A stretch of DNA of 64,000 nt from positions 29,520,402-29,584,401 of the forward strand of contig OY821750.1 in NCBI GenBank assembly GCA_963682055.1. The letters run 5' to 3'. This document shows positions 36,649 through 49,392 of this stretch, one piece after another. Position numbers and translations under genes: made by a program. The notes beneath the pieces are model-generated. The model saw only the letters and a list, made by a program, of their open reading frames with translations, was not told the DNA's origin and did no database searches. Each line of letters opens with the position of its first letter. Positions within the stretch are counted from its first letter, which is position 1. Source of the DNA: Primula veris (lineage: Eukaryota > Streptophyta > Magnoliopsida > Ericales > Primulaceae).

Positions 36649-37448
36649 CATCTGCCGGTTTCCTTCTTCGGCTGCTTGCATTCATGGACGAATTGCCCCA
36701 TACCCTAGCAGTTATAGCATCGAAGATTCTTCTTGTTTCGATCGCTATTTTTGCCACCTCGGCTTTACCCCCTTCTACCTCTCGATTTTGAATGACCTCT
36801 TTCGTCCAATATGTCCTTACCCCGATATCTTGAACTGACGTTCAATGCTGCTCCATCATTTGAGCATTCACCCATATCCTGTCTCCTGAGTTCCTCAACG
36901 AGTATTTGATCTCGGATTCCGTTGTAAGTCAATTTCTCCTTCTCAATTGAGTTGTTGACAGCAACTCGCATGAACTCCCAACTGTTCGGTAGAGAGACTA
37001 GCAGTATTAGGGTTCTTACCTCATCTTCAAAAGTTATATCGACCGCATCCAACTAATTTATGGTGTCGATAAACTTATTCACGTGGTTTGCGATAGGTGC
37101 GTTCTCAGTCATGCGTAGGTTGAACAACTTATGCATGAGATGTACCTTGTTGTTTGCGGATGGTTTTTCGTACATGATGGTGAGGACCTTCATCATCCCC
37201 ATTGTAGTCATCTTTCTTGCGACCTTGTGCGCCATGCTCCTAGATAGTGTTAGTTGGATCACTCCCAACACTTGTCGGTCTAAGAGTTTCTACGCCTCTT
37301 CGGTGGTCGTGGTCGGCCTTTCCTCGAAAAGAAGTGGCTGATGCATCTTCCTCCCGTACAGATAGTCTTCTATTTGCATTCTCCAGAATATGAAGTCCTT
37401 TCTGTCGAACTTCTCGATCCCATGTGCGCTACTGTCTTCTTTCGCCAT
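36649..37448 (-). pseudogene. Copia-3 gag remnant
   Basis: Begins with an ATG at 37448 (MAKEDSSAHGIEKF) and continues as a gag-like domain (EKPSANNKVHLMHKLFNLRM, IANHVNKFIDTIN, then EDEVRTLILLVSLPNSW). A zinc-knuckle-like stretch near 36700 is broken by a stop. In-frame stops near 37052 and 37290 break the protein. Confidence 0.82.
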
Positions 37449-37491
37449 TGATCTTCCTCCCGCTCTATGAACCTTGGTTCTGCAACCCCGA

Positions 37492-37503
37492 GCTCTGATA
37501 CCA
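37492..37503 (-). other. Copia-3 primer-binding site
   Basis: Minus-strand TGGTATCAGAGC, complementary to initiator Met tRNA, two bases from the LTR edge at 37506. Confidence 0.94.
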
Positions 37504-37505
37504 CT

Positions 37506-37846
37506 TGTTAGGAAATCGATGAGCTAAAGAAAGGACAAGAATGTAAATCGCACACATAATTTGATAATGGAGTTCACCCAACAATGGCTACGTCTCCGGG
37601 CCGCTACACGTGACGCTTATATATATTATAAGGAGGATTACAAACGTAATCTAGCTTGATCACACAACTATGGTTCTCTCTCAACTAGAACTCTCTCGCT
37701 ATAATATTATCTCTCAAAAATATGTGATGATTAAAATACAAGATGAGTGAGACATATATAGAACTTATAGTGGATCTTATTATAATTTCTAGTGATGTGG
37801 GATAATTAGTTAACATGACCAAAACACATTTGGCTCCACAACTCAA
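37506..37846 (-). repeat. Copia-3 5' LTR (right)
   Basis: Starts TGTTAGGAAATCGATG and matches the left LTR to ACTCAA, then runs into a flanking A run; the terminal CA is missing. Confidence 0.9.
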
Positions 37847-37977
37847 GAAAAAATGGGGGCCTTTTCTTTATTTTATATTAAAGAATATAAAAAAACATTG
37901 TCCTTTCTGTAATTGGAGTCTTAGGTAATTGGTTAAAGGTTGTATATACGTATCAAAGTAAAGCCGGCTGTATACTA

Positions 37978-38208
37978 CTCCATCGTTATCAATTAATTGA
38001 CCCTACTAAACTACATGCAATTTTGACCCGTCAATAACTTATATCAAAATTTTCGGAATGAAATTTTTTAAAAATTAATCATATAGTTCAAATATTAAAT
38101 TATATGATTTAATTTGAATTTTTTTATTTTAACAATTTTGATACATGTTATAAACCGATCAAAATTGCACGTAATTTCGTAAAGAACAGTTAATTAGAAA
38201 CGAGGGAG
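37978..38208. mobile_element. Stowaway-like MITE, third family copy
   Basis: Follows TA (37976-37977) with CTCCATCGTTATCAATTAATTG and ends with CAGTTAATTAGAAACGAGGGAG. The interior is nearly colinear with 6401-6635 (AATTTTGACCCGTCAATAAC, ATATAGTTCAAATATTAAAT). It lies about 570 bases upstream of the LIN-like start codon. Confidence 0.85.
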
Positions 38209-38669
38209 CTAATTACTAAATAACAAAATTGAGAAAGTCAAAATGAGTGATTTGGAGTATAATTATTATTGGTAATTTTATCACCTACAAGGGCATAAAT
38301 TAACTTTTTTTTTTTTTTTTTTGTTAGAGAACATAACAAAATGCGACGCTTTAAATAAAGTAACGATACATATACTTTAAAGCGTAAATAGAGTAACAAA
38401 GCAAAATTTACATTACAAAATTACGCGTTTTAGTGTACTTCCAATGGGACGAAATATTATGATGTGACTTTTGTGATTTTAAGTATATCATACTATCAAG
38501 AAAGTTTCAAATTTTGAAGTTAAAAAAAGTCTTTTAAAAAGGACAAACAATCCCAAGCATTGACCAAAGACATGGTCAGTTTGAACATTTTTTTTTTGTC
38601 TCCAATAGCCGTCCATTTTATTTTTGGCGCTAATAGTCTGTTATTGTCGTTATCATTACACACACACGT

Positions 38670-38700
<31 letters not shown>

Positions 38701-38775
38701 CACATATATATATATATATGCATACATATAGCATGTATATACTATCACTTTCCCTCTCTAAGACCCAAACCAACC
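38209..38775. promoter_or_regulatory. Upstream region and leader of the LIN-like gene, with (TA/CA) repeats
   Basis: A T run at about 38308-38323 is followed by a compound microsatellite (CA)n(TA)n at 38659-38720, which ends about 55 bases before the ATG and so probably lies in the core promoter or 5' leader. A CT-rich stretch CTTTCCCTCTCTAAG (38748-38762) precedes the start codon. The TATA-like repeats prevent picking one TATA box. Confidence 0.45.
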
Positions 38776-41700
38776 ATGGCGGTGACCTCCGAGGAAATCC
38801 TCGGCCACATAAGCACCTTCGTATCCGAAACCCTAGCAAACCCCGACCTTCGTCGCCGAATCTTCTCTCTCCTCAAGTCGAAAACCTCGTCTCCATCACT
38901 AAACCTAACCTCCGAGACTTTAGATAACACAATGTCCTCCTCGAACCCTTCCGTTAGATCCTCCTCCCTACTCCTAGCTGAGAAGCTCCTCCTCTCTTTA
39001 CCCGAAACCGTGTTCAAAAACTTAGTGTTGGCCATGATTTACTCACTCTTTAACCGTCCACTCGAATCAGCTAAATCGTTGCTTGATATGTTCGTATCGA
39101 ACCCTTCTTTGGCGCGAGCCGAGGTTGCTCCTAGGGTTTTTGAGGAACTTTTTTTAATGCATTTTTTACCTGTTTTGCAATGGTTAAATGATAGAAGGGC
39201 TAAAGTGACTCAGTCTTTAAGCCACGAAAATGTAGTTATATCGAGTACTAAGCTGTTGTCGAAGATGAGTGAGGACCAAGCTTCGGTGTTGAGGGAGATA
39301 GAAAGGGAGTACGAGAGGATTTTGGATGAGAATTGTCGGGTTTTTGCTAAGTATTTTAAAGTTGTTTTGGAAAGCGAGGACGGGGACCGGGTGAATGAAC
39401 CACCAGGTGTCGTGTTGGAGGGGATCGGTGGGGGAGAAGAGCTTAGTGACAAGGACGATAGGGTTGCAATCGAGAACGCTGGGTTGAGAAATGGACGGTA
39501 TAATGTAATACCTTTGTTTCCTTTTTCACTGATAAATATCTGTTTGCGTTGTATTTTGATTTCGAAATATCTGCATTGCATGCCATATTGCCATAAACTA
39601 AATTTATGGTACTTTAGGTGTCTAGGCAGTGTCTTAAAAAAGCGAAAATTTCGTTAAATTAAAGTGCAAAAAGCATAAGCTTCTAGCGGCCTAAAAAGCA
39701 TAAAAGCATAATGCCATATTTAAGATTTGAATCGAACCTTTTCACTACGAAGCCAGCTTTTTAAAACATAGGTCTAGAGAGTAAAAACTAGTATTTTCTT
39801 CCTCAAATTTGTTTAACGAGATTAAGAACGAGATATTATATTGTTTAAGAAAATTGTTGATCTTCCTCTTCATTTTTAATCAAGAAGTTTGTGCTGAATC
39901 CTCGTTTTCTGATTCAGTTATTAAAAAACCCAATAGATGGAACAAGTCACTGGCTTTCTTCATCCTCATGTTCCATTTCCTTGATACTTTAAAATAGAAA
40001 ATATTAAAATGCAGGTAGAAATTACCCTGTACAATAATGCCACTGTTTCCTTGTTGCTAATATTTAACTGTGATATTTTGATTTTGGTATTTCTGCATTG
40101 CATAAACTAAAATTTTGTGGTACTCTAGGTGTCCAGTGAGGAAAGTGGTATTTTTCCTTAATTTTTATAACGGGATTGGGGACGAGATGAACAAGGATGA
40201 CATTCTTACTTTAATATGAATACATGATTAGTATGATGTTTGAGAAAATTGTTGATCTTCCTCTTCAATTTTCTTTTTCAGAAATTTGGGCTGATTTTTC
40301 CTCGTTTTCGATTAAGGTTATAAGAAACCTAATATCTGGAAATAGATGGAGTTGCTTTCTTCATCCTCGTATTCCATTTCCTTGAGATTTTAAATTTTAA
40401 AACATGGAAATGCATCTAGAAAATAACCCGCACAATGATGTTTCTGTTTTTCTCCATTTGGACATTGTGTGACCCGAGTTCTTTATGTGATATATAGGAT
40501 GAAAGCTAAAATTCGTTTAAAATGATTTTGCTCTCTTTACAGTTCATTCAGGGTTGCCTAGACGAAGTAGTCGTTTTCTTGAATTTCTGTCAAAACTAAA
40601 ATACAAAGTTTTGTAAAACATCATGGTTTCCTTATTCTTTTTGCCGTTTCTATTTTTCTCTTCTGATTAAGTTAAAAAGCAAACAAAGTCAGCATCCAGT
40701 TCCTTCACTATGTCCCCCTTATTTTCACTTTTTCAAGAGTTATTAGAAGTTATTAATGACGACACTTGGCCAAATCACCTGGCTAGTATACTTTTATTCT
40801 TTTTGCTATTTATAAGAATGCCGGCTTTTGGATCATTCATTAGTCTTTTGAATGCCAAACAAAATATGTGAAGTATTTGTTTGTTTAATTCTTCTAAAGA
40901 CTCTGAACACTTCAAAAAAGGTAAAAAAGTTGCTTATGCAACCAGCAGATTTTGCTTGTATAAGAAGATGAGTAAGATAAAAAAAAATACAGATCTTGTC
41001 TCACATAATGCAAAGCAGTGATTCCCTTTAACTTGCTTATGCAACCAAAGTAGAATTGTTTAATTACAGAATTCTAGGGTCCCGATTAAGAACAACAGGA
41101 TGAGAATTGGATGCTGTCATGCAATGCATTTGTTTCCTTTCCACTATTACATATATGTGACACTAATTATATCTGTATTTCTGCATTGCATAAACAGGCA
41201 CTTCAGGCGCTTTGGGGTTAAAGTTAGTATATGTGACACTACTTAAAGTTGGTATTTAATTAGGAGTTTATGTTTGGTATTACAGAACTGTTTTAATTTA
41301 CCTTTACTGATTATCATAAAGAACTCAGCTCACCCAATATGCCAAAATGGGGATTGAGGATGACAAAATATGCCAAACATAAACGCAAGTCATTTCTTCA
41401 TTCTTCATTAGGACATTGTGTGACCTGAGTCTTTATGAAATAGGTAATCAGTAAGGGAAAAATTAAGTAAAATAAATATGATTTTCCTACTTTTCAGAGA
41501 AATTAGGGTAGCGTGAAGACGAAGATGGAGTAGTTATTTTCTTGTATTGTTACACATGCTGTCATGCTAAATACAAAGTTATGCAGAAATTCAATATTTT
41601 TTTTCCTTATGCTTTTTGCAGCAACTATATTTTTCTCTTTAAGTTAAAAGCCAACCAACTTTGCTTCCAGTTCCTTTACTTTGTTCCGCTAAATTTTTCT

Positions 41701-44700
41701 CCTTTCTTAACTTTCTAAGAGTTATTCAGGGTTATTATTGAAGCCACTTGGTCAAATTCCTTACCTACTTAAACCTTTTTTTAAAAGCCCTTTAAGTGCC
41801 AAATGTTGGTTTTTGGATCATTCACTGGTTCTTTGAATGTCAAACAATATATGATCTGGACTCTTTGCTTATTTGAATATTTCAAAAACTCCAACATCGG
41901 ATTGAGATTTTGGAACCTTAAGTGAAAGTTTAATTTGTATGTTTGCATTGAAGGTAAGAGAATGAGTAAGAGAACAGAAATTTTGAAATCATGTCTTTCA
42001 AGATGAAAATCAGATTTCAGTCCCAGTTATTTAGTTTGCATATTAATGTCGTACAACGATCAACAATCAGAGCATTCTGCAACTGTTTCTATTAGTTTGC
42101 TGGAATAATATATCTACTGTATTTAACTACTCGTTTAACTGTTATATTTCCAAGCTGTTCCCTTTTCTTTCCTGATCTCTGTATACATATTCATTTACAG
42201 GTTTTTATGAAATCTAATAAGAGCTTATTTTCTGATAGTAGAAGTCATCCTGTTGCGTTCAGATTATTTACTTCCTGATAGTTCCTAATTAAGCTTTCTC
42301 TTATCCTTCAAGTTCTAAAATCTTTGTACAACAGTATTCATAGTTGAAGATTGAGAACATGTTTTACTAATATTGACATTTTCTGTCTACCATAGAACAA
42401 TATTTTCAGAGTTAATTGGCATTTTTTTAATTCAATTAAACTTTTCTTATCCTGTAGCCGATGTGGGGTGAAGGAGAAAAATTAGTTGAACTTAAAAGCA
42501 GTGGCACTAAAAACTTATCTACTTACCCACCCTTATTTCCCGAAAGAGTTTCTTCAAAGGTCTTTACAAGTCTAAGATCAAGTAGAAAAGTGAAAACATC
42601 GCCAAATGATGTTTCTGATTCCGAAGTCGAACAATATTCTGAAGAAAGTGATTTATCTTCCTCATATTCAGAAGCTGTCGTAGAGGTATTTTCCTAGAAA
42701 TAGATATTTCCTATGCAGTGACAAAATCTATGGAACATATATTTTATCTTATTAAGCTTTCAACTTGTCATATAGGAAAAAAGCCAAAAGATGGCATTGT
42801 TTGATTCCGAAGAAACCCAGAGCCAGGAAGAAAAGAATACTATATCTACTGGCACTAGCTGGTAGGTTGTGTCAAAATTTACTAAATTTAGTTTTCTTTC
42901 TCGACTTTTTCTACTAACGCTTTAAATTCTTTTTTTCTGATCAGTTCTCAAGTTTTAATCATGTGTGAGATAGATAATTCAACCGGTGGGGGTAAAAACA
43001 CGCCACCCAAAGATTTTGTATGTCCAATAACGAGCAACATATTTGACGATCCAGTTACTCTCGAAACTGGGCAAACATACGAGAGAAAAGCTATTCAAGA
43101 ATGGCTCGATAGAGGAAACAGCACATGCCCAATTACTCGCCAAAATTTGCAAGGAAATCAATTACCCAAAACTAATTATGTACTTAAACGTCTCATTGCT
43201 TTTTGGCTAGAGAAAAACCCTGGTTCAAAAAGTCCCCTCCATTCTGAGTCCCCAGAATTTGCGCCTTGTTCTTCTTTCAACTCAATGGCTTGGTCGAAAT
43301 CTCCCAATAGTGTTATTACTCAAGCCACTGTCGATGGGACAGTTAGCAATCTGAGATTGGCTATTAATAGGCTTTGTATGTCTGAGATGTTGAAGGAATC
43401 TGAAATGGCGGTTTTGCAGGTCGAAAAGTACTGGATGGAATTAAACATGGACATAGAGATACAAGCCATGCTATTGAAGTCTCCGGTCATTAACGGGCTT
43501 GTAGAAATACTTTTTAATTCCGTTGATCCTTTAGTTTTGACTAAAACAATTTATCTATTATCCGAGTTATGTTCGAGAGACAGCACTGTGATACAAACTC
43601 TAACACGAGTTGATACCGATGTTGAATGTATTATTTCTTTATTTGAAAAGGGTTTGTTAGAAGCTGTTGTGTTGATTTATTTATTAGCCCCTTCGTGTTC
43701 GGCCCTGGTTGAAATAGCTATTGTAGATTCGCTTTTGACAGTTGTAAAAACACGAGAGGATGATATGGTTACGATGTTTATGAAGCCAAGAACGGCTGCA
43801 ATTATTTTATTGGGGAGAATATTTGAAAGTTCTGAGGAGGGTAGTTTTTCTGAAATTACTAGGAGGATAATCTCGGGAAAAGCTATCGAAAATATTGTTT
43901 CCAGTTTGCAAGCTGAGTCGTTAGAGGAAAGGATAGCAGCTGTGGGTATATTGTTCAGATGTATGCAAATTGAAGGAAAGTGTCGAAATGGAATAGCTGA
44001 AAAAGCTGAGCTGTCACTTATTTTAGAGAGCTTTTTGGGGGCGAATGATGAAGAGCGTTTTAAAATAGTTCAGTTTCTTAATGAAATAGTGAAGTCAAAT
44101 AGGTAATTACATTTATAGTTAATTTACCATATTATATTGGGAGATAAGCATGGTAATCAACTACTTCTACTTATTTTTGTAGGCGCACTTTTAACGAGCA
44201 AGTTCTCCGAATTATAAAGGACGAAGGTACTTTTAGTACCATGCACACGCTTCTTATATATCTACAAACTGCCAACCAGGATCAATCCCCTATAGTAGCC
44301 AGTCTCCTTTTGCAGCTTGACCTTCTGGTTAGAAAATCTCTCTATAATTCTTTACACAATCCTATATTATATACACGTATAGCTGTTCTTAATGTTTTAC
44401 ACACTAAACTTTGATCCCATTTCTATCTAGAATCTGTAACTATTGATTTCCTTATTTTACTAAAGACTAAAGTTCACCTTTCTGTTGATTTTGTATACCG
44501 TCGTTAATTCATCCCTCGACTTACAAAAAGAATCAATCTCTTATCCTCAACTTACATGTTTTCTCGATTTCTAGTATATATGTCATATAGTTTGTTAAAG
44601 GTACAGGAATGGTTGTAGTGAATTAAATACGGAAATTGACCCGAAATTCAGCTTTTGATTGTGTAGTAAACAATACTGAAAGTAAGTGTACTATACATCA

Positions 44701-47700
44701 AGACATCCTAATTTACAAAATTGAAAGTTATAATTATGTGGTGAACACTTCTTTAGGTGATCATTAAATTTGCTTTGCTTTAATTTTTAGGTGGAACCAA
44801 AGAAGATGAGCTTGTATAGAGAAGAGGCAATAGATACACTTATTTCAAGCTTAACGAATTCGGAGTTTCCTGGTTCTCAGATAGCAGCTGCTGAGACGAT
44901 TGTATCGCTCCAAGGGAGTTTTTCTTCTTCTGGAAAGCCCATGGCAAGAGCCCTGCTTCTCAAACGTGGGGGAATTGATAAAAAATATAGATCTCTGATG
45001 AAAAAGGAGCTTATCCACTCATGTAGCGGAATACAAGAAAATATGGTTTGGTTCCAAGCCTCGTCTTTGCTCTTTACAATGTCAAGATTCTTTTTGATAT
45101 TGTTAGGTTATACAAGCTTTTCTTGGTTGCAGCTTTTGAGCAAATAAGGTGAACTTTTTTAATGAAAAGCTAGGTTCATCCACCTTAAAGTTTTTGGGCT
45201 TTTCGAGCCTGAAATCCTTAAAAATCAGCTTTTAAGCTGATCAACCAAATACAGTCCATATTGTGTTAAAAAATATCTTGATCCATAGTTTTTCTAGAAA
45301 AGTATACTTTTCATCATAGTTAATCTAGTGGTAACTGGTTTTCTCGACTCTTAGTAGAAAAAAATAATTTTTTTATATTAAAAATACTTAACTTACCTAA
45401 AACTGTACTTTTCACCTCGTCTACAAAATATTCTTTGTCAGCCAAACAATTAAGTTAAAATATCCATATTTTATTCACAGGATGAAGAGAAGGCTGCTGA
45501 GGAATGGGAAAAACGAATGGCCTATGTTCTTGTAAGCCATGAATTTGGTCTAATATTTGAAGCTTTATCAGAAGGATTAAAGAGTAGATACACTGAATTA
45601 TCCACAGCCTGTTTTTTATCCTCCGTATGGCTTGTATATATGCTTGATATTCTCCCGGATACTGGGCTAAAAGGGGCTTCTCGAGTTTGCTTACTCAAGC
45701 TGTTTGTGTCCATATTTAAATCTGCTAGAGATGGTGAAGATAGAATACTTGCCATGCTAGCACTCAACAGCTTTATTCGTGATTCTGGTGCGTTTAATCT
45801 ATTAATTTTGTATTAACTGTATTGGTTTTGCGGGAATTTTTATTATTCATCTTAATTTCATGGGATGATATCACTTTTTAACAATTAGTACAACAAAATA
45901 TTAGAATTCACTGTTCAGACACGAATTTACACAAAATCAAACAATTATACTAGTATTTGAACTAAAAGCATTAGGTACATGGTATTTGTTCGGTCATCCA
46001 GTGATTGGTGCCTAAATAGTAATTTCATATTATAATGTAGTAATTGTTTGATTTACTCTTGGTGTCTGAATTGTAAATGTTGACAGTATGGTGTACTAAT
46101 TGTTAAAACCTTGACAGGGTTGTGTAAGACTGACTATTCTCGAACTTCCAATTTGAGCTTCTTGTTCTGGTTGTATAAGTTTGTGTTGAATACTATTATT
46201 TATATGTTAAATACTACTTTCAGATGGTCTGCGAGATCTAAGTTCTTACATGAAGGATATCCTAAGAGGTCTACGAGAGCTTCGAAAATCCTCTACCATG
46301 GCATTTCAAATGATCAAGGTTTTATCTGACGGGCTAGAGTCCAGTGTGGTAAGATCCTTGTACTTTATTTTATTCTATGAAAAATTTAAATTACTCTCGA
46401 GTCTTATAAAATTTTTATCTATCACTAGCAGGATATGTGGAGTCACAAAGAATTAGCTCAAGAAGATTGCAGCTCTAATGGAGAAGTAACGTCTCTAGTA
46501 TGCTTTAGAGATAAGATAATTTCTGGTCACTCAGATGGAACTATAAAGGCAAGTTTCCCCCTCAAAATTTATGCAAACATAAGAAGTTGTTTTAGGGGAT
46601 AGTTACAGTTTTGTTCACTAACATATCATCTGGTTTTAACTTGAAACATCCTAAATACTATAATTAGAGTCTAAAATCACATTCTCAGGTGTGTAGTTTA
46701 CTTAGTATACCAAATAGATAATAAAATATAGGTTGGGGTGTTAATTTATTATGGGAAAAAATTATTTTATACACTCTACTATATCAAAGCCTTTATTGTG
46801 TACTATTCGATCCACTGTTTAAAATAAATTTGCTAAAAAAGTCAAAAAGCTTGGCGAAAAAGCTTACTCCACAATTTTTTTAGCAGAAAAAGTTCATGCT
46901 TTTTACGATTTTAGGTAGCTCTTGCAAAACCGGTTCTGGCTCGCGTTTAAAACATTGGTTTTATTTCATGTTTCCCATTTTAGCCCCCAGGATAAGGGTT
47001 CTTATCTATGTAGCATACAAAAATCTTTAGATAATTTGGACTATTTCCTTTCCCAATCAATAAATAAATAATTATATTTGATGCTGAAGGTTTGGACAGC
47101 ACGAGGGAATGGGAACAGGTTGCATCTTGTCCAAGAAATTCAAGAGCATACAAAGGCAGTTACTAGCCTAGCAAGTCTACAGTCAGGAGATAAACTTTAT
47201 AGTGGTTCACTTGATAGAACTGTGAGGGTATGGTACTTCTAAAAAACCTAGCACTAAACTGTACTCGACTTTTACTTTTATTTTGCGTTTTTTTTTTTTT
47301 TCATTAAACTTAATTATGTGCTTTTATTAGGTATGGTCCGTTGGCAGTGAAATAATTCAGTGCACAGAAGTTCATGATATGAAGGATCAAGTTAATAGTT
47401 TATTAATTTCCAATAGTCTTTCATGCTTCATTTCACAAGGAGCTGGCATCAAGGTTAGGATTCTGTTTTTCCCTTTGTATATCTATGAAAATTTAGTGGA
47501 CTATATTGTTGTTAATATATATACGAACGATAACTTAACTGAACCTTGTAAGTACTTGTGGTTTTCTGTACCAGACTCACTATTGGGATGGAGGTTCTAA
47601 GGTGTTAAATCCAAGTAAATACGCCAAGTGTTTGTCTCTTTTACATGGGAAATTATATTGTGGATGTTCAGATAATAGTATCCAAGTAAATTTTTTTAAA

Positions 47701-48865
47701 ATTTATCCCTTCTCCTTCCTTTCATTTGTTATATCCAACCTCACTCAATATTTCTTGTTTACTCAGGAAATCGATTTAGCAACTGGCACAATTAGTTCTA
47801 TTTTGAACGGCACCAAAAAATTTATGACCAGATCGAATCCTATTCATGCGCTGGAAGCTCGTGATGGACTGATATATTCGGCTAGCGCTCCCCTAGATGG
47901 AGCAGCTGTAAAGGTACTCATTAATAACCAAGTGTAATGTATTTCTTTGTATAATTTCTAGCGAATTGACAGTTACAGGATAATTCTTTTTTTCGAAAAC
48001 TGGATTGAAAGCGCCTTAAAGCTTGGCTTTGTTAGTAGATGGGAAAAAAATTGTTATGTTTCTTGGAAGGGCGCAAAAATCACAAAGCCTCTTCTGTGTT
48101 GAGACGCGTTTTTGCGCTCCAGAACATAAAAAGAGTTTTAAGTTTAAATATTGATTTTAAAAACTTAAGCATTAAGTTACTATCTTTTGTCGTGAATGGC
48201 GAAATAAGTTATTTCGTGAACATTCACTATCGAGTTTCCTGTTTAAATTTCATTTTAAGCCTATATAGTTATTATTATGAATATAGATATAATTTAATGC
48301 AAAATGCACATTTTACATGTGGATGCTTACCCTTTAGGGAAGCTCCTGAGGAAATTGCTTTAAATACTGTATACCTTATTAAAATGTTCACGAAATTGAT
48401 ATATTTAAGTAAAAATTCTGTCATTATACAAAAGATATGGAGTGCTGCAAACTATAGTATGGTTGGATCATTGGCTTCTACATCAGATGTGAGGTCTATG
48501 GCCATTAGCTCAGATCTTATATACCTGGGTTGCAAAGGAGGTTACATCGAAGTTTGGTCCAAGAAGAATAACATTCGAATCGAAATACTTCAATCTGGTT
48601 CTAATTCCAAAATTATATGCATGACTCTTGATCCTGAAGAAGAAGTTTTGGTTCTTGGAACTTCTGATGGTAAAATCCAGGTAAAAATCCAAAAATAATA
48701 ATTGCATTTTGTCTAAGGTTTGGATTAAATCGTAATCAAGTTTTTTGCTTGACAAAAACATTTTCTAATTCTGCAAACTCACTAGACTATGTGCTAATGA
48801 AAGGCTTATTACTTCTTTGAACTAAGGATCTTTTTGTAACTATGCAGGCATGGTTACTGACGTAA
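38776..48865 (+). CDS. LIN/CERBERUS-like U-box, ARM-type and WD40 E3 ubiquitin ligase
   Basis: Fifteen exons join in frame to 1310 residues: 38776-39504, 42458-42685, 42776-42861, 42945-44102, 44183-44327, 44791-45045, 45481-45787, 46224-46348, 46432-46548, 47090-47227, 47331-47453, 47575-47685, 47767-47913, 48435-48680, 48848-48865 (TAA). The ATG sits in ACCATGGCG. Domains: helical N-terminal region (1-243); acidic Ser-rich linker; U-box at about 369-440 (DFVCPITSNIFDDPVTLETG, CPITRQNL, LPKTNYVLKRLI); ARM-like helices (about 450-1000); about six WD40-like blades (1012-1310), for example HSDGTIKVW, GSLDRTVRVWS, GTSDGKIQAW. Family knowledge: U-box proteins recruit E2 enzymes, and LIN/CERBERUS acts in infection-thread growth and arbuscular mycorrhiza. 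This copy has a shorter linker than my recollection of legume LIN (about 1,480 aa), so it may be a LIN-like paralogue. Intron 9 is GC-AG. Confidence 0.92.
39505..42457. repeat. Intron 1 of the LIN-like gene with diverged internal duplications
   Basis: Two overlapping sets of diverged direct repeats: 39780-40060 resembles 40140-40460 (AAAATTGTTGATCTTCCTCTTC, CTTTCTTCATCCTC, CCATTTCCTTGA), and 40440-40870 resembles 41400-41850 (GGACATTGTGTGACC, TACAAAGTT, TTGGATCATTCA, TTTGAATG). A third word, TTCTGCATTGCATAAAC, recurs near 40090 and 41175 and in altered form near 39570. No coding sequence was seen in this 2.95-kb intron. Confidence 0.7.
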
Positions 48866-49384
48866 CAAATGAAGCAGGGGACACTTTGTAAAGCATAAAT
48901 ACTAGATTCTGCACAATTACAATATGCATACTTTGACTCTGCTAATAAAGCTTCTTGATTGAGTAGTTCCGTTATACGTGTATAGTTCGGAAGGCTATTT
49001 TTTGTCTAGGCGCAACTCGCATGAATCTATTAATGCTGCTTGTGCCATTGTATTTAAGTGTGAAGATACTAAAGGAAGGAGAAGGACAATAAACATGTTC
49101 TGTCAAATCTTTAATCTTTCGAATTGTATGTACAATGAAATATCAGAAACAAGCACAGATCTTTCCGCTTGTAGGAATTAAGCTGGGCCAGTTAAGATTT
49201 ATTTATTTTAGCATCGTCTCCGGAAGAACCAGAGCTGTCAATATTATGTACAATTACGAAAGTGCGGAACTATATTCATCTGGTCTATTGCTAAGTTTTT
49301 TCAGGGGTTTTTTACATTTTTGAATCTGTAATTATTTCTTGCGATTTTATACGGAATACTACCAGCTTCTCTATTTTAGTCTTT
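48866..49384. other. 3' flank of the LIN-like gene
   Basis: Probably contains the 3' UTR. The short open frames at 48978-49181 and 49135-49323 lack family features and are not called. Confidence 0.5.
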
Positions 49385-49392
49385 ATACTATT

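Larger units (their letters stand above)
32999..37846 (-). mobile_element. Copia-3: small Ty1/copia retrotransposon, heavily mutated
   Basis: A 4.85-kb element on the minus strand with 341-347-bp LTRs, a Met-tRNA primer site, and one gag-pol region in the order gag, protease, integrase, RT, RNase H. Size, LTR length and integrase wording (HYYVTFIDDSTRKTWIYFLK) resemble the TNT1/Tork group. Many stops and frameshifts occur. The right LTR has lost its terminal CA (it ends CTCAA before GAAAAAA), and no clean target duplication is visible; A-rich flanks on both sides make one hard to judge. It is unrelated at family level to copia-1 and copia-2. Confidence 0.9.

Noticed and set aside
45046..45480. 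Extension of LIN-like exon 6 through its donor (118-codon frame to 45147)
   Set aside because: The added residues are hydrophobic and unlike the family. Splicing at 45046 to 45481 joins QENM to DEEKAAEEWEKRMA in frame.
48039..48698. Long open frame of 219 codons over the last WD40 exon
   Set aside because: Its first 130 codons lie in intron 13 (47914-48434) and lack family features. The WD40 sequence begins exactly after an AG at 48434 and joins in frame to exon 13.
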